Made by a program: the position numbers and the translations under genes
Shown here: piece after piece, positions 1-12,771 of the stretch
Position numbering within the stretch: position 1 is the first letter of the stretch
Layout: the number at the start of each line of letters is the position of its first letter
Source of the DNA: Leptodactylus fallax
Lineage: Eukaryota; Chordata; Amphibia; Anura; Leptodactylidae
Length of the DNA stretch: 64,000 bases
Direction of reading: 5' to 3'
Assembly: GCA_947044405.1 (NCBI GenBank)
Contig: CAMRHE010000503.1
Location: 893,501-957,500, forward strand
The notes under the pieces: model-generated
What the model saw: only the letters and a program-made list of their open reading frames with translations
The model's database searches: none
What the model was told of the DNA's origin: nothing

Positions 1-381
1 TACCCCCCCTTTTATTGTGGGGGCTATGTCCAGCTGTGGACCCACTGGTTCATTCCACATAGTGTCATTTTTGACTCTGTCTTGGACATTTGTTTTTTGC
101 CCCCGGTCGGGAGATTTAGTCCTGACCACTATGCATAGTTTAATTGTTTATGTTATTTGGTTGCTGTCTTTTTGTTCTTTATTTATGTCTTGTCTCTTTG
201 TGTGTTTCCCCCTCCCTCCCTCTTTTCCTTCCTCTAGATTTGGGGACCTCCTTCTCGTTGACTGGACTGACGCGGATGGCCTCTACGACCCCTCCCGCTT
301 CAGCGTGCTATGGACACTACATTTCATGGGTGAGATCTGCTTCGCTATAGCTGCTTTGAACATGCTCTGTCCTCATGCATT

Positions 382-1396
382 ACCCTCAATGTCAAGGGTC
401 TGGGCTCCAACACTAAATGACCCATGGTCCTACGGGATCTCTGGTCTTTCCAGGCAGACGTGGCTTTCCTCCAGGAAACACGCTATGACCATACAGGTAC
501 ATTCAATTGCGCTAAACACTACTATGCTCAGGCCTACTCTGCCTTCCATAATCCCCGGAAGGAGAGGTTGCTATCCTATTATCTCATACCTGCCCCATTC
601 ATGTTACTGCCTCCCATCTCGATCCTCAGGGTCGTTACATTATACTGGAGGGCCATCTACATGGACAACCTGTTGTCCTTTGCAATATCTATGCTCCCAA
701 CACCTCCCAACTGTCCTTCCTCCGTGTGGTCTTGAACCGTTTGCGGGCATTCTCTGGCGTGGCTTGGCTTCTTGGTGGAGACTTTAACCTATAACCCTAT
801 TACTGCCTCTCAGCCTCGCCTTGCTAGGGAGTTTCGCCACTTGATAAGGGCTTCAGCCCTTTATGATTTATGGCGTGTCAACAACCCCACTGTCCACTCC
901 TACACGTTCTACTCCCACCCTCACAACACACATATGAGGATAGATTAATTGATAGATTATTTTTTAGGCAACACCCCGACGCTCCGTTTTCTTATCGACA
1001 CTGATATCGGTCCCATTTCGTGTTCGGACCACGCCCCAGTCTCCATCGCCCTTTCCCCTGCTCCGATTCCGATTAAACGTTGCCACTGGCGTCTTAATGA
1101 GTCCCTCCTCCATTCGGAAACAACCCGTAACTCCCTGCATACCCATTTAACTGAGTATTTTCGAGAAAATGAGGCCTCAGTCTCCTCTGTCTCTACTCTC
1201 TGGGAAGCCCATAAGGCTGTTATGCGGGGGGTCACTGCATTGCCATAGCAACGAGACTGAAAAGGGACAGAGGGGCTAGGGAGGTGGCCCTGCGTGCTAA
1301 GATAAAGTCCCTCGCTGATAGACTGGCTTCTTGCCCCCCTCTGTCCCTCCTATGTCAGTTGGTTGCCGCTCGTGCTGACCTACGTGATTTAGCCAT
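382..1396 (+). pseudogene. LINE ORF2, endonuclease part (broken)
   Basis: Fragmented N-terminal part of a LINE ORF2 protein, which would nick target DNA for target-primed reverse transcription. The start of the domain reads TLNVKGLGSN at 382, and the acidic catalytic segment AFLQETR follows within about 30 codons. GGDFNL lies near 772, DYFLGNTPTL near 952 and the catalytic SDHAPV motif near 1024. These are the expected blocks of the L1-type endonuclease. A stop follows SNTK at about 412, and the reading frame changes at least twice between 640 and 950. The coding sequence stops being LINE at the Gypsy-A insertion (1397) and resumes at 4268. No functional start is evident. I treat it as one exon-less pseudogene with the RT part downstream. 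Confidence 0.8.
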
Positions 1397-2046
1397 TGTA
1401 ACGTCTCTGCCGTTTCGGGTCTCGGCGCTGCCCTCCGCTCGCACGCTGTGGCGAAGGAGGCGTCTTCAGTTTGGTTCTTTGTTTAAGTTTCTTGATGCTC
1501 AATCTGAACATGGTCCTAGTTCCTTTGCTGTGTAAAGCCACACCCGTGTAATTAGGAACATTTCTCTCTGGACTGCATAGAGTTAATCTCTTCCTAGCCT
1601 GTGTGATTGACAGCCTGTGTACCTATCAGATCTGTGGCTGGGCCCAGACTTTCTATATACAGGATGTCATTTCTCAGCAAGTAGCCGGTTATTGCTCTGT
1701 CTTTGCCTGCTCTCCTTGTGATATACCTTACTACTTTGTTACCTGATTTTCTGACCACTGGCTTTGACTATTCTCTTGGATTTAGATTTTGTACTGCTTT
1801 GCTCATTTGTTACTGACCCCTTGGCTTGATCACTCTGCTTCTGTGTTGTTTTTGTCTTGTCCTGTTCTCTGTGTCACTTACCCAGTATAGGGCTTGTCTT
1901 CAGGTTGTCCTTTTACCACTTAGGGTAACTGTGGCAATAGGAAGGGACAGTGGCTGGGGTGAGATTAGGGCTCACTTGTCTATGTCCTTCCTCCCAGTCC
2001 CCTGCAGTAGTGTCAGGGTATTGCTTCGTTTGGCAAGACCCTTACA
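1397..2046 (+). repeat. 5' LTR of Gypsy-A
   Basis: 650-bp direct repeat of 3607-4262, starting TGTAAC and ending CTTACA. It is preceded by the GCCAT target duplication. A TATATA hexamer lies near 1653, a possible core-promoter element, but no promoter can be proven from sequence. The family is also present as an older solo LTR at 43640-44273. Confidence 0.92.
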
Positions 2047-2092
2047 GAATAACCGGCCGATACATTGTGCCATTGCTTCCCATAGGGTCAGC

Positions 2093-3600
2093 ATGGATCC
2101 TATTCAGGGCCTTGCAGCCAAGTTGGAAGGTTTGGCAGTTCTGGTAAATGAGCTTGCTAAACAGGTGCAGACCCTTACTGATGCCGCTGCAGCATCTCCA
2201 GTTGTTTCTGCCCCTTTTAGAGTTAAGATGCTACTCCCCGACCGTTTTTCAGGGGATCGTGAAAGGTTTGAGACTTTCCGGGAGTCTTGTCGCTTGTATT
2301 TCCGGATTAATCCACATGCATCCCAGGCCCAAATGATGGGAGTAGTTATATCCCTCCTACAGGGGGATCCACAAGCTTGGGCCCTTAAACTCCCTCCAGG
2401 GGCTGAGGAGTGGACTGACTTTGAAAAATTTTTTTTTGTCTTTGGGGTCTATATATGCTGAGCCAGACCACATTGGTCTTGCGGAATCGCAACTCCTCAC
2501 CATGCGGCAGGGCAAACGCTCTGCTGAGGAATATTGCGCAGAATTCCGCAAGTGCAGCGTGACTGCAGGTTGGTGTGAGTCAGCTCTAAAGGCCCACTTT
2601 AAACAAGGCCTGTGTGACCGTGTTAAGGAGCTCTGGGTTGGTCACCCAGATCCTCCCACTCTTGAGCAGGCCATGACTTTGGCTGTCCGTATTGACCGTA
2701 GGATCCGGGAAAATGTTAAAGAGAGAATAGGTTCTGCTTCTTTCAAGTTTTCTGTCTCTCCCTCACTCTCTCCTGAGAAACCTGTTATTTCTCCCATGAC
2801 TCCTGGTGAGGAACCTATGCAACTGGGAGTTATGGACGCCAAGATGCGACGAGAGCATCGTCTCAGGAACAACCTCTGCCTGTACTGTGGTGCTTCCGGT
2901 GATTTCATCCGTGACTGCTCCATCAGACCCCGCACACCAGGGGAAAAGCTTCAGTGCCTGAGTGGTAATCAGAAGAACCACTCAGGCAACCAGGTATTTG
3001 CCAGTAGTAACAATAAGATGTTGTTATCTGTGTCTCTGTCCTCTGGGGACAGATCTGTTTCTGGCCAGGCCTTAGTTGACTCTGGGTCTGCGGCAAACTT
3101 TGTCACATTCTCGTTTGTCTCAGCTTTAGGCATTGAGCTTTTGCCACTTGACACTCCTCTGGCGGTTACTGGAGTGGATTTTCCCCAATGGCCAGGGGTA
3201 AGGTCCAATTCAAGACCCCCTTAATAATGTTACAAGCTGGTTCTGCTCATTCAGAGGTCATGAGCTTTTTTGTTATGGAGCATCTGTCTTCCGATATTAT
3301 TTTGGGGCTCCCCTGGTTGAACCTCCATAACCCTATTTTTGATTGGGTTAAAAGGGAGTTGGTAAAATGGGGAGATCAGTGCTCATCCCACTGTATTGTT
3401 TTGCACACCTTAAATTGTGTTACTGAGGAGACTATCTCGGCTGCAAAAGGTGGGAAATGCCAGGTGAATAAAAAATGTTTGCCTGGCCTACCAGTGTCTG
3501 TGGTTGTGCAAAAAGACCCTGAATTGAAGGCAGAGAAAATACTGGGTCCTACTAAAACTGGTTTATCTGGTGAGGGTCCGGTGGCCCCTCATAAAGGGGG
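2093..3600 (+). pseudogene. Gypsy-A gag-protease remnant
   Basis: Capsid and protease remnant. From the ATG at 2093 the frame reads a retrotransposon gag of the type also seen in domesticated PEG10/RTL genes (family knowledge): DRFSGDRERFETFRESCRLYF at about 2237-2300, then GLCDRVKELW near 2611. The nucleocapsid knuckle near 2878 reads CLYCGASGDFIRDC, in which the usual His of CX2CX4HX4C is Asp, so zinc binding is probably lost. A protease active-site motif DSGSAANF lies near 3079 and ILGLPWLNLHNP near 3297. Two frameshifts break it: one in a run of nine T (2429-2437), one near 3185. After the protease the sequence continues about 270 bp to the 3' LTR with no RT. Confidence 0.85.
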
Positions 3601-3606
3601 GGGTAC

Positions 3607-4262
3607 TGTAACGTCTCTGCCGTTTCGGGTCTCGGCGCCGCCCTGCGCTCGCACGCTGTGGCGAAGGAGGCGTCTTCAGTTTGGTTCTTTGTTTAAGTTT
3701 CTTAATGCTCAGTCTGAACATGGTCCTAGTTCCTTTGCTGTGTAAAGCCACACCCGTGTAATTAGGAACATTTCTCTCTGGACTGCATAAAGTTAATCTC
3801 TTCCTGGCCTGTGTGATTGACAGCCTGTGTACCTATAAGATCTGTGGTTGGGCCCAGACTTTCTATATACAGGATGTCATTTTTCAGTAAGTAGCCGGTT
3901 ATTGCTCTGTCTTTGCCTGCTCTCCTTGTGATATACCTTACTACTTTGTTACCTGATTTTCTGACCACTGGCTTTGACTTTGACTATTCTATTGGATTTA
4001 GATTTTGTACTGCTTTGCTCATTTGTTACTGACCCCTTGGCTTGATCACTCTGCTTCTGTGTTGTTTTTGTCTTGTCCTGTTCTCTGTGTCACTTACCCA
4101 GTATAGGGCTTGTCTTCAGGTTGTCCTTTTACCACTTAGGGTAACTGTGGCAATAGGAAGGGACAGTGGCTGGGGTGAGATTAGGGCTCACTTGTCTCTG
4201 TCCTTCCTCCCAGTCCCCTGCAGTAGTGTCAGGGTATTGCTTCGTTTGGCAAGACCCTTACA
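3607..4262 (+). repeat. 3' LTR of Gypsy-A
   Basis: 656-bp partner of 1397-2046, differing by about 12 substitutions and a 6-bp GACTTT-type duplication near 3976. It is preceded by a polypurine run ending GGGGGGGGTAC, the plus-strand primer site, and followed by the second GCCAT copy, where the LINE resumes. Confidence 0.92.
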
Positions 4263-4267
4263 GCCAT

Positions 4268-6986
4268 GCATGCTACCCAGCGTCTTTTACTCTACAGTCG
4301 CTAAAGCTACTATGAGCGTGGCAATAAAGCCCATACCCTACTAGCCAAGACCCTGCGGGACCGTCAGGCATCTTCTACCCCTCCTACATAACCCGGACTC
4401 TATTGCCTCTGCTTTCCAGTCATATTACACTCGACTGTATATCCCATTGAGAACCCATCCAGACCTCCCTTCTCCCCCTCAGGGGCTACAGGCTTACCTT
4501 GACTCTTGCAGTCTCCCCTCACTACCCTCCTCTGCTCTTCACTCGCTTAACGCTCCGATTACAGATGAGGAACTTGCTGACACTTTAAAAAATCTCCCGA
4601 ACGGTAAAGCCCCGGGCCCTGACGGCTTCACTTATTTATATTATAAGACTTTTCAGGCCCTGCTCCTGCCCCACCTCCCGGACCTGTTTAACTCATTTCT
4701 GGACGGTGCTCCTATCCCCCAGTCGATGCTCCACTCCCATATCACTTTAGTCCCTAAACTGAATAAGGACTCCCAGGAGTGTTCCAGTTATCGCCCCATA
4801 GCTTTCCTTAACTCAGATCTTAAACTTTTCACAAAAATTTTGGCCACTAAATTGAACGCTTGGCTTCCCTCTCTTATCCACAAGGACCAGGTGGGCTTGG
4901 TCCCCTGCCATAAGGGTGGCGACAACACCAGAAGGGCTGTGGATTTTATAGATGTTGCCGACTGTACTGCCACTCCTGCCCTCCTCTTGAGTTTAGATGC
5001 TGAGAAGGCCTTTGATCGCCTGGATTGGTCTTTTATGTTTGCTACGCTTAGGAAGTTTGGCTTTTCAGGGGCCTTCTTTACGACGGTTTCGGCACTCTAC
5101 TCTTCCCCCTCCGCTGTGGTTAAGCTTCCATACGCCACTTCCTCGCTTTTCCCCATTTGTAATGGAACCCGACAGGATTGTCCTCTATCCCCCTTATCTT
5201 CGCCCTCTGTATTGAACCCCTAGCTTCCAAAATACACTCCAATCCTGATATTATGGGGATTTCTGTGCGTGACCGGGACTTTAAAATCAGCATTTTCGCT
5301 GACGACGTCCTGTTGACCCTCACTAATCCCCACACATCACTCCCCAATGTCATGTTAACTTTGTGAGATTATGGCCACTTTTCTGGATATAAGGTTAATC
5401 CTTCCAAAACGGAGGCTCTCCCTTTAAAGATCCCGGACCCTGCCCTCCAACTCCTCCGTCACAACTATGACTTCCAGTGGAAGATTTGTTCCCTTCGTTA
5501 CCTGGGTATCCAACTGTCCCCCTCCTACGCTACTCTATACTCAGTTAACTACCCCCAACTGTTTCATGATGTCTGCTCTCTACTGGAAAGGTGGCGCCCC
5601 TTACACATTTCCCTTATAGGGCGGATCACTGCCGTTAAAATGTCACTCCTCCCTAAACTGCTCTACTTCTTTGAAACTTTGCCAGTGGTGATCCCCCATT
5701 CGGAACTTCGTTCTCTTTAAAAGGCTATCTTCCAATTTATTTGGAACGGGAAGAGACATCGCATCCCACGCTCGGTTATGCTGGCTGGTAAGGCGGAGGG
5801 GGGTCTTGCGGTTCCACACTTGCTCCTCTACTATTGGGCGACCCATTTATATTATATTCCGTTTTGGGCGTCGGCCCGGGCCTATACTAAATGGGTGGTG
5901 ATAGAGAAGCTCTGGTTGGCTTCTATCCACCCCAATGCTTTCTTGTGGACCCGCCCACCCCCCCCTCCACCTCCCACCTCTCTCCTAGGACCCATCCGCT
6001 TCACTAGAGCTATATGGAATACTTGTTTCCCCCTTGCCTCCCGCCATTCCTCAATGATTTCTTTCCTATTTAACTCTCTCCTCCCGGGGGTGCTGGAAGC
6101 TAATATGGTGCACCCCTGGAGCAGACTGGGTCTGTTCCACATTGCTGACCTGATTGACCTGTCGACCTTGGAGCTCAGGCCCTTTGACTATTTTACTTCT
6201 AACTTGAACTTGCCATCCTCTGAGTGGCTTCATTATAGGCAGATAGCCCATTTTATGACCACTTTGTTTGGGGCCCCGCGGGTGTCCGTCCCTACCTCCT
6301 TTGAGAAGATTTGCAGAGCCGGTACCTCTACGAGGGGCTTGATATCGGATATCTATCGTAATCTGTCTTCCCCGGAGGGGCGGACCCCCCCTTGTCCACA
6401 AATACATGGTCAGGTGGTCGGAAGCTCTGGGTAAGCAGATCTCTCCAGCACAATGGCAGATTATATGGTCCCGTGCTGCTAAATCGTCCACATGCATTAC
6501 GTTCCGTGAAACTCAGTACAAGTTACTTATGTTTTGGTACCATACTCCGGTTCTCCTCCATACTTTGAATCCTAACATTCCCACGGACTGCTGGAGATGT
6601 CTGTCTGGGGAGGGAACGTTGCACCACAGTTTTTGGACCTGCCCACTGATCCGGCCTTTTTGGACAGAGGTCAGGATATTGACTGATGTGCTCTTCCTCC
6701 AGGGTGTCCCACTGAACCAATTGGTCTACTTACTTAATTTACCCCCCCCCCCCGACACCTTGGTGGAAAGGCCTCTAAACTTTTCCTTTATCTCTGTACT
6801 GCTGCTAAAATGCTTGTGGCTCTTAACTGGAAGAGTGTACATTCTCCTACTGCCCCTGCCCTTGTGGCCCGGGTTAAAGATGTGCGCAGCCTGGAATACC
6901 TCACTGCTATGCTCAACAACACTACAGCTGCCTTCCAGTCGGTCTGGTCCCCTTGGGATATGTACTGCACTCTCCCTGGTCTCTGA
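4268..6986 (+). pseudogene. LINE ORF2, reverse transcriptase and C-terminal part (broken)
   Basis: Second half of the LINE ORF2 protein. Visible blocks in order: NGKAPGPDGF near 4603 and SYRPIAFLNSD near 4787 (RT fingers), LLSLDAEKAFDRLDW near 4984 (first catalytic Asp), NGTRQDCPLSPL near 5162 where the usual Gly is Asp, FADD near 5297 (catalytic pair), SGYKVNPSKTEAL near 5386, and RYLGIQLS near 5497. Thumb and C-terminal blocks follow, ending with CWRCLSGEGTLHHSFWTC near 6591, the L1 C-terminal cysteine/histidine cluster. Breaks include a frameshift near 5190, in-frame stops near 5365 and 5718, and a frameshift near 6400. A poly-Pro run (5959-5985) is shared with copy 2 at 39273. Non-functional. 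Confidence 0.85.
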
Positions 6987-7196
6987 CCTCCCCCTTTCCC
7001 TCCCTTTCCCCTTGTTGTCCCTCCCCCATGTACTTGTTTTGTTTTACGTCTTGTGTATTATTTGTATTTTTTTTTTAGGTTGGTCTTTTTTTTTTCTCTT
7101 ACCCGCTTTATGTTGTTTTTTACTGTATTTTATGTTCTTGAATTATTGTACAATTTAAATTTCAATAAAACTTACAGTTGAAAAAAAAAAAAAAAA
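6987..7196 (+). terminator. LINE 3' UTR, AATAAA and poly-A tail
   Basis: T- and C-rich 3' UTR followed by CAATAAAACTTACAGTTG and 16 A. Copy 2 ends with nearly the same words, so this is the true family 3' end. Confidence 0.85.
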
Positions 7197-8813
7197 TTCC
7201 AAACCAGTGACCAGCAGATGCATGTACGTGCAGCTTCCAGAAAGTTCTATACATTAAGGGGGGCTGGCTAAAACACAATAAAATGTTGAGAATATGCTAT
7301 TCCAGCCAACCCTTTGACTGCAGATGTCTGCTTGGGATCCATCATCTGTGATTTGTCTATATACCTAGGGGTGACAGCTAGCTGTCAATGGGTTCATCTG
7401 AGGCTTGTGTAGGTTTGCTTACATTCTTGTGTATTGTCTTGTACTTGCTTGAGTGTAGTTGCTTTCTTACAGTATGTTCTATGTTTTTATTAAATCACTT
7501 ACATCAGTGGTGTGTGGCATTCTTGATTCTCACTACCCTTAGAGCCCACAGTAATATACTCCCATTCACAGTATAGGGGATAAGCGTCTGACCAGTAGAG
7601 TCCAACCATTGGGACCCTCACTAATCACACGAACAGGAGTCTCACATCCCTCTATTTGAATGGAGTGGTGATCACATAGTGGTGCTGATCTATTGATCTC
7701 ATAGGGACTTCAGTAGAGAAACCGAGTACAGTACTTAGCAGTATTTGTAAGTCCCATAGAGTTTAACGAATACAGCATACAATGTGTGGCCATAACTCCA
7801 TTCATATGGGAGGGCCTGGAACCCCATTCTCATGATCGGTGGGGACAGAAGTTGGACACCCTCCACTCATAATTCTATGGCATATCCTAGCTACATGCCA
7901 TATCCTTCTAAGATGGAAATACCCCCTTAAGATGTTTGTGTGTGCATTGAGAATTTGAGGATATCATTACTTATACTCCTCTAAATATAGCGAATATTAT
8001 AAATATCATGACGACTTTTACAAGCATCTTCTTGTACATCAAAGTAAGATCATCTCAAAGCCGCTATTACCAGAATACACAGCCTGCCCTTTCCTTGCAC
8101 TGACTCACATTATTACACATGGCCAACGTCACTCTCACTAAATGTGAGATGAAGCAGCCGCCCCAGGTCTGACTTTAGTTTATCACATAATTGAAACCTG
8201 TAACAGTGTAGAGATAAATTATATGTTACATTAGGGGCAAAGGAACCTTCAATAGAGATTTAATATACATGACAATTTCCTAAAACTGTAGTCAACAAAA
8301 GACAGCGCCTAACAAATAATTTCAAAGGAGATGTTCATTGCTTAAATAATTTCAGAGACATGGATATTGGGGAAAGCTAAAGACACTGATCTCTAGCAAT
8401 AGACCCCTACCATGTGGAATGAGATGGATCAATGCAAAGCTGAAAACTCGTAAGAAATGCATCCAATATAATATAGTGTTAACACCTAAGAAAATGTAAT
8501 ATTTTATCTTTATTTTATTATTGATATTCTGTCTAGATTTCTCCACAAAAAGCTGAGTTACACTTATCTATATGGAAAAAGACACTGGCAGATCAGCTCT
8601 GCAGTGTATACCAAAAAAAAATATCATTTAAAATGCCCCCTCCCATGTTTGTTATGACTTTTCTAGCAAAATAAAAAAACACCACTACCATGCCCACATC
8701 ACAGGTTCTATCCCTGCCTCTACCAGCACAAAGCTATGTGTCACTTACATAAAAATTTCCATAACGGAGAGGAAAGCTATTTAAAAAAAACAGTAGCATG
8801 TTGTGGTGTTTAA
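7197..8813. other. non-coding; remnant of a palindromic repeat at about 7573-7928
   Basis: No open frame of note. The part from GGGGATAAGCGTCTGACC to AATACCCCCTTAA has the 'GGGGACC...GATCGGTGGGG...CATATCCT' layout of a frog MITE-like repeat; weaker relatives are near 27187-27520, 35008-35400 and 53190-53300. The rest is AT-rich with short A runs and no feature I recognise. Confidence 0.4.
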
Positions 8814-9539
8814 CCCTTTCCTGACATCCACCATACTATTATGGCGGATGTTGGATATATAAATATAGCAGCCGCTCAGGAGCTAAGCGGCCACCATAAC
8901 CACCAGGTTATTCCCATTCCCCAAAATGGTATAAATAAAAAGTACAACTGGCCCCACAAAAAAAAAACGCCTTAAGCATCCTCGTAGACGGAAATATAAA
9001 AAAGTTGTGGGTGTCAAAATATGACAATTTAAAGAATTTTTATTTTTTTTCAAAGATTTCAATTTGTTTAAGGCTATAAATTTGGTATTGCCGCAATCAT
9101 ACCAACCCACAGAATACAGATGACATGTCATCTTGGCTGCACAGTGAACGCTGTAAAGATAAAGCCCTTAAGAAAGTAACGCAAATGCAGTTTTTCTCTA
9201 GTTCCTCACCATTCTGAATTTTTTCCAGCTTTCTAGTACACCACAGAGAATATTTAATGGTTCCATTACGAAATACAATTTGTCCCGCAAACATTAAGCC
9301 CTCATACAGCTCTGTGAACGCAAAAAAGTTATGGTGTTTGGAAAGCGGGGAGTAAAAAATGAAAATGGAAAAAATCGCTGCGACAAGAAGGGGTTAAAAC
9401 CTCTTTTTTTAATGCATTTATCCAGATTTGTATCTCTATATATTACCAAAAAAGAAGCCAAACAAAAAAATGTTTTAGCCTTCCAGAACGCATGTACTAA
9501 AAAACCTGAATGAGTGAATATGGCCTGGTCATGAAGAGG
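8814..9539. mobile_element. TTAA-bounded MITE
   Basis: 726-bp non-coding element flanked by TTAA on both sides (8810-8813, 9540-9543). The ends are inverted: CCCTTTCCTGACATCC on the left, GGTCATGAAGAGG on the right. TTAA target sites are typical of piggyBac and Kolobok transposons, so this is probably a non-autonomous derivative of one of them (inference). It is related in layout to 28666-29461 and 41226 onwards. Confidence 0.7.
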
Positions 9540-9875
9540 TTAAGGGTTGTGCAAGAAACACTATTATGTAGCTGTATAGATGGATGTCATGTTGCCAATG
9601 TCACAATTGCCATTGTTCAGTTGCTAGCATGACCGGAGAAGAAATGGCAAGGAAACACTGAATGGCCACCAACAAATACAGTAGTGAATCAGCCTTGGGC
9701 ACCCATTATCAGCCCAGACTCTCTATAAGTTCACAAGTGTAATTCCCTTTATTGTTCATAGGTCTCCCAATGTGTTTTAGGACTCATGGGCCCCTTTATC
9801 AAGCGAGAGAGAGAGACTGTAATGCACAAATACATACAAATTACGCTAGGTTCACACTAGCGTTGGTTTTTGACC

Positions 9876-10034
9876 CTACCAGTGTAGTGCATGGTACTGT
9901 ATGTTGGTATGTTCTATACAATATACTGTACATCCCGCACACATGGGTTAACTTTTGGCCCTACCAGTGTAGTGCGTGGTACTGTATGTTGGTATGCTCT
10001 ATACAATATACATCCTGCACACATGGGTTAATTT
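9876..10034 (+). repeat. two-copy tandem duplication, about 80 bp unit
   Basis: The block starting CCCTACCAGTGTAGTGC and ending CACATGGGTTAA occurs twice in direct succession with few differences, including a 5-nt gap in the second copy. It sits just after GCTAGGTTCACACTAGCG, a typical MITE terminus. Confidence 0.8.
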
Positions 10035-11144
10035 ATGTAAACACATATACATAGGAAAATACACAACAGGTTAACCCCATTGTATATAAAGCAGATGAGT
10101 GCAGCTTGTCATCCTTGTCTTCCCAAGCATCAATTAGCATTTTTGATCCTTTGCCTCAGATAACCCATTTATGGAAGCCCAAGTGGTTTTACACATTTCC
10201 CCTATTGTTAATCTCTACATATATCACTTTATGATACAGTTTTTTGGCAACAGAAAAGGAAGCTGTGGAAGTGCTTTTATGTGGGTTACAAGTTCATAGG
10301 ATATTGTCCTAGACGGGCAAAAGTATAGCTGAGGAGTATAAAAAAGCCACATACCCGACCATAGAAAACATTCGAGTGACCATTGTCTTATTAAAGTTAC
10401 CATGAAAATGCAGAAGCATGTTATAGAGCAGGAGAAGCTGAGCAGAGTGATGTATAGTTCTGCAGAAAAAGAGTCAAGTAACTTGTCATTTCTAACTTTG
10501 CTCTTTCTATGCGTAGAAGCAGTAATTTAGTCATGGGGGTGGGTCTATCAGCTATCTGTATATGCACAGTCATACATGGAGGGTTGTCACTAACAGGAAA
10601 CAGTCTTCTAGTCATTGGACTGGTCCCAAGTAGAGATGAGCAAATTGGCTCCTAATGGTTATGAATTTATCAAAAATGTTTGTGTTTCAAACCTGAAATT
10701 TTGTGGGTTCACCATTCACAATTATTATTTATACTCGGGGGGGGGGGGGTCTCTTTAGACCTCTTCAGAGTATAATAATTGGATGCTTTCACACTGGATA
10801 TTTGTTGTAATGCTTCCTCATTAAAACTACAGATATACACAATCACTGACAGCTGTGTTACAAGAGTGATGTACTACAAGTCCCAGGGCAAAACAAATGT
10901 ACAGTAAAAGGATCAATTAATGTTAGCAAATTAACAGGATTAAAACTTTAACTGCTTGTCTATCACTTATCTGTGTTCACTCATTTACCAGCTGTTACAG
11001 AAGCACTATACATCACTTGGAGAAGACAGCAGCTACGGAAGGGTCAGGGGTCAGAGAGGGGAAACTTTAGGACACAGAGGGTTACAGACAAAAGACAGCA
11101 AGTTTAGTAAGGATTTTGTTAATAAATTAGATTTTTTAAGTATT
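10035..11144. other. non-coding, no feature recognised
   Basis: Single-copy-looking DNA apart from a 10-nt G run at 10738-10750. No coding sequence, RNA gene or transposon end found. Confidence 0.4.
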
Positions 11145-11390
11145 CAGCTAAACTCAATGGACCCTGGCATCTGCCCAGGTTTTCCGGGTGCTGACACCAC
11201 CCCTGATAGTAGTACTTATGGTGGGTGGTCCCTGTCTGTCTGCTCCAGATACACTAATTAGCATATTGGGTGTCAGTTGCTCAGGAACGGTAGGGGCTAG
11301 AGAAGAAATTCAGGCTGTGCTTGAATCAGTAGAGTGTCACCTGTAAAGGAAAAAGGGGTGGAAGTGGTGAAAGGTCCTCTTTAAAGCCAG
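11145..11390. repeat. MITE-like repeat (GGTGAAAGGTCCTCTTT terminus)
   Basis: Ends with GTGAAAGGTCCTCTTTA, the inverse of AGGACCTTTCACCACC at 55920. The inner words GGGTGGTCCCTGTCTGTCTG and GCTCAGG are also shared with 56030-56110. It appears to be one family in opposite orientation. Confidence 0.5.
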
Positions 11391-11760
11391 TGTGTGAAAT
11401 ATTCATATGAAATGTAAGAAATGCTGTCTGAACACACCTACTTGTAATCCTTGATTTATTATTTAGAGCAGATATATGAAACACAAGGCCACCAGATGAA
11501 ATCCGGCCCTCCGGGTGAATTTATTTGGCCCATTCAATCTAACTTGCAGCACATGGATGCAAGGAGGAATGGCACATTGCTGGCCGAGGTCTGTTCTCTA
11601 GTTACTCAGACTGAATGGATGGGGGAAGGAAGCAGTACTTGCTGAGGTGCTAGTGTGGTGAGGGAAGGCGGCATCTTAGTGTGCAGAAATCAGTCAGGCC
11701 ATCTTTGCAGGAGTAGTTACAAATCAGTCCGCAGCTTGCAGTAGCTACATATCAGCTCTT

Positions 11761-11763
<3 letters not shown>

Positions 11764-11796
<33 letters not shown>
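11764..11796. repeat. (TA)n microsatellite, left of Tc1-A
   Basis: Perfect TA dinucleotide run of about 15 units, followed by CTATATGTA and the transposon TIR. Confidence 0.95.
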
Positions 11797-11803
11797 ATAT
11801 GTA

Positions 11804-12727
<924 letters not shown>

Positions 12728-12767
<40 letters not shown>
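12728..12767. repeat. (TA)n microsatellite, right of Tc1-A
   Basis: About 19 TA units directly abutting the right TIR of Tc1-A, mirroring the tract at 11764. Confidence 0.95.

Positions 12768-12771
<4 letters not shown>

Larger units (their letters stand above)
1397..4262 (+). mobile_element. Gypsy-A: non-autonomous Ty3/Gypsy element with gag-protease only
   Basis: Complete LTR-to-LTR insertion in the LINE ORF2. Both LTRs start TGTAACGTC and end CCCTTACA, giving the canonical TG...CA ends. The 5-bp target duplication GCCAT is exact, at 1392-1396 and 4263-4267. The 1560-bp internal region (2047-3606) carries a gag and aspartic protease remnant, then runs directly into a purine tract (about 3594-3603) next to the 3' LTR. 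RT, RNase H and integrase are absent, so the copy needed a helper. I count about 12 substitutions and one 6-bp indel between the LTRs, roughly 2% divergence, so it is younger than its LINE host but not new. Confidence 0.9.
1..7196 (+). mobile_element. L1-like LINE, copy 1 (old, interrupted by Gypsy-A)
   Basis: Non-LTR retrotransposon read on the plus strand. The sequence shows an apurinic-type endonuclease region (about 382-1110), then, after a 2.9-kb LTR-element insertion, a reverse-transcriptase region (about 4447-5720), a C-terminal domain with a CCHC cluster (about 6580-6660), a pyrimidine-rich 3' UTR, AATAAA and a 16-nt poly-A tail at 7181-7196. The order EN-RT-CCHC and the motifs (LDAEKAFDRLDW, FADD) place it in the L1 group, possibly near Tx1. 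The reading frame is broken by many stops and frameshifts, so the copy is dead. The left border is not seen; the element may start before the window. The 3' part has a relative at 39273-40543. Confidence 0.85.

Noticed and set aside
17..787. 256-codon open frame at the window start as a gene
   Set aside because: It is out of frame with the LINE endonuclease motifs that overlap it and has no recognisable domain.
2429..2437. T9 run in Gypsy-A gag as a programmed frameshift site
   Set aside because: It interrupts the capsid domain itself rather than joining gag to protease, so a mutational indel in a homopolymer is simpler.
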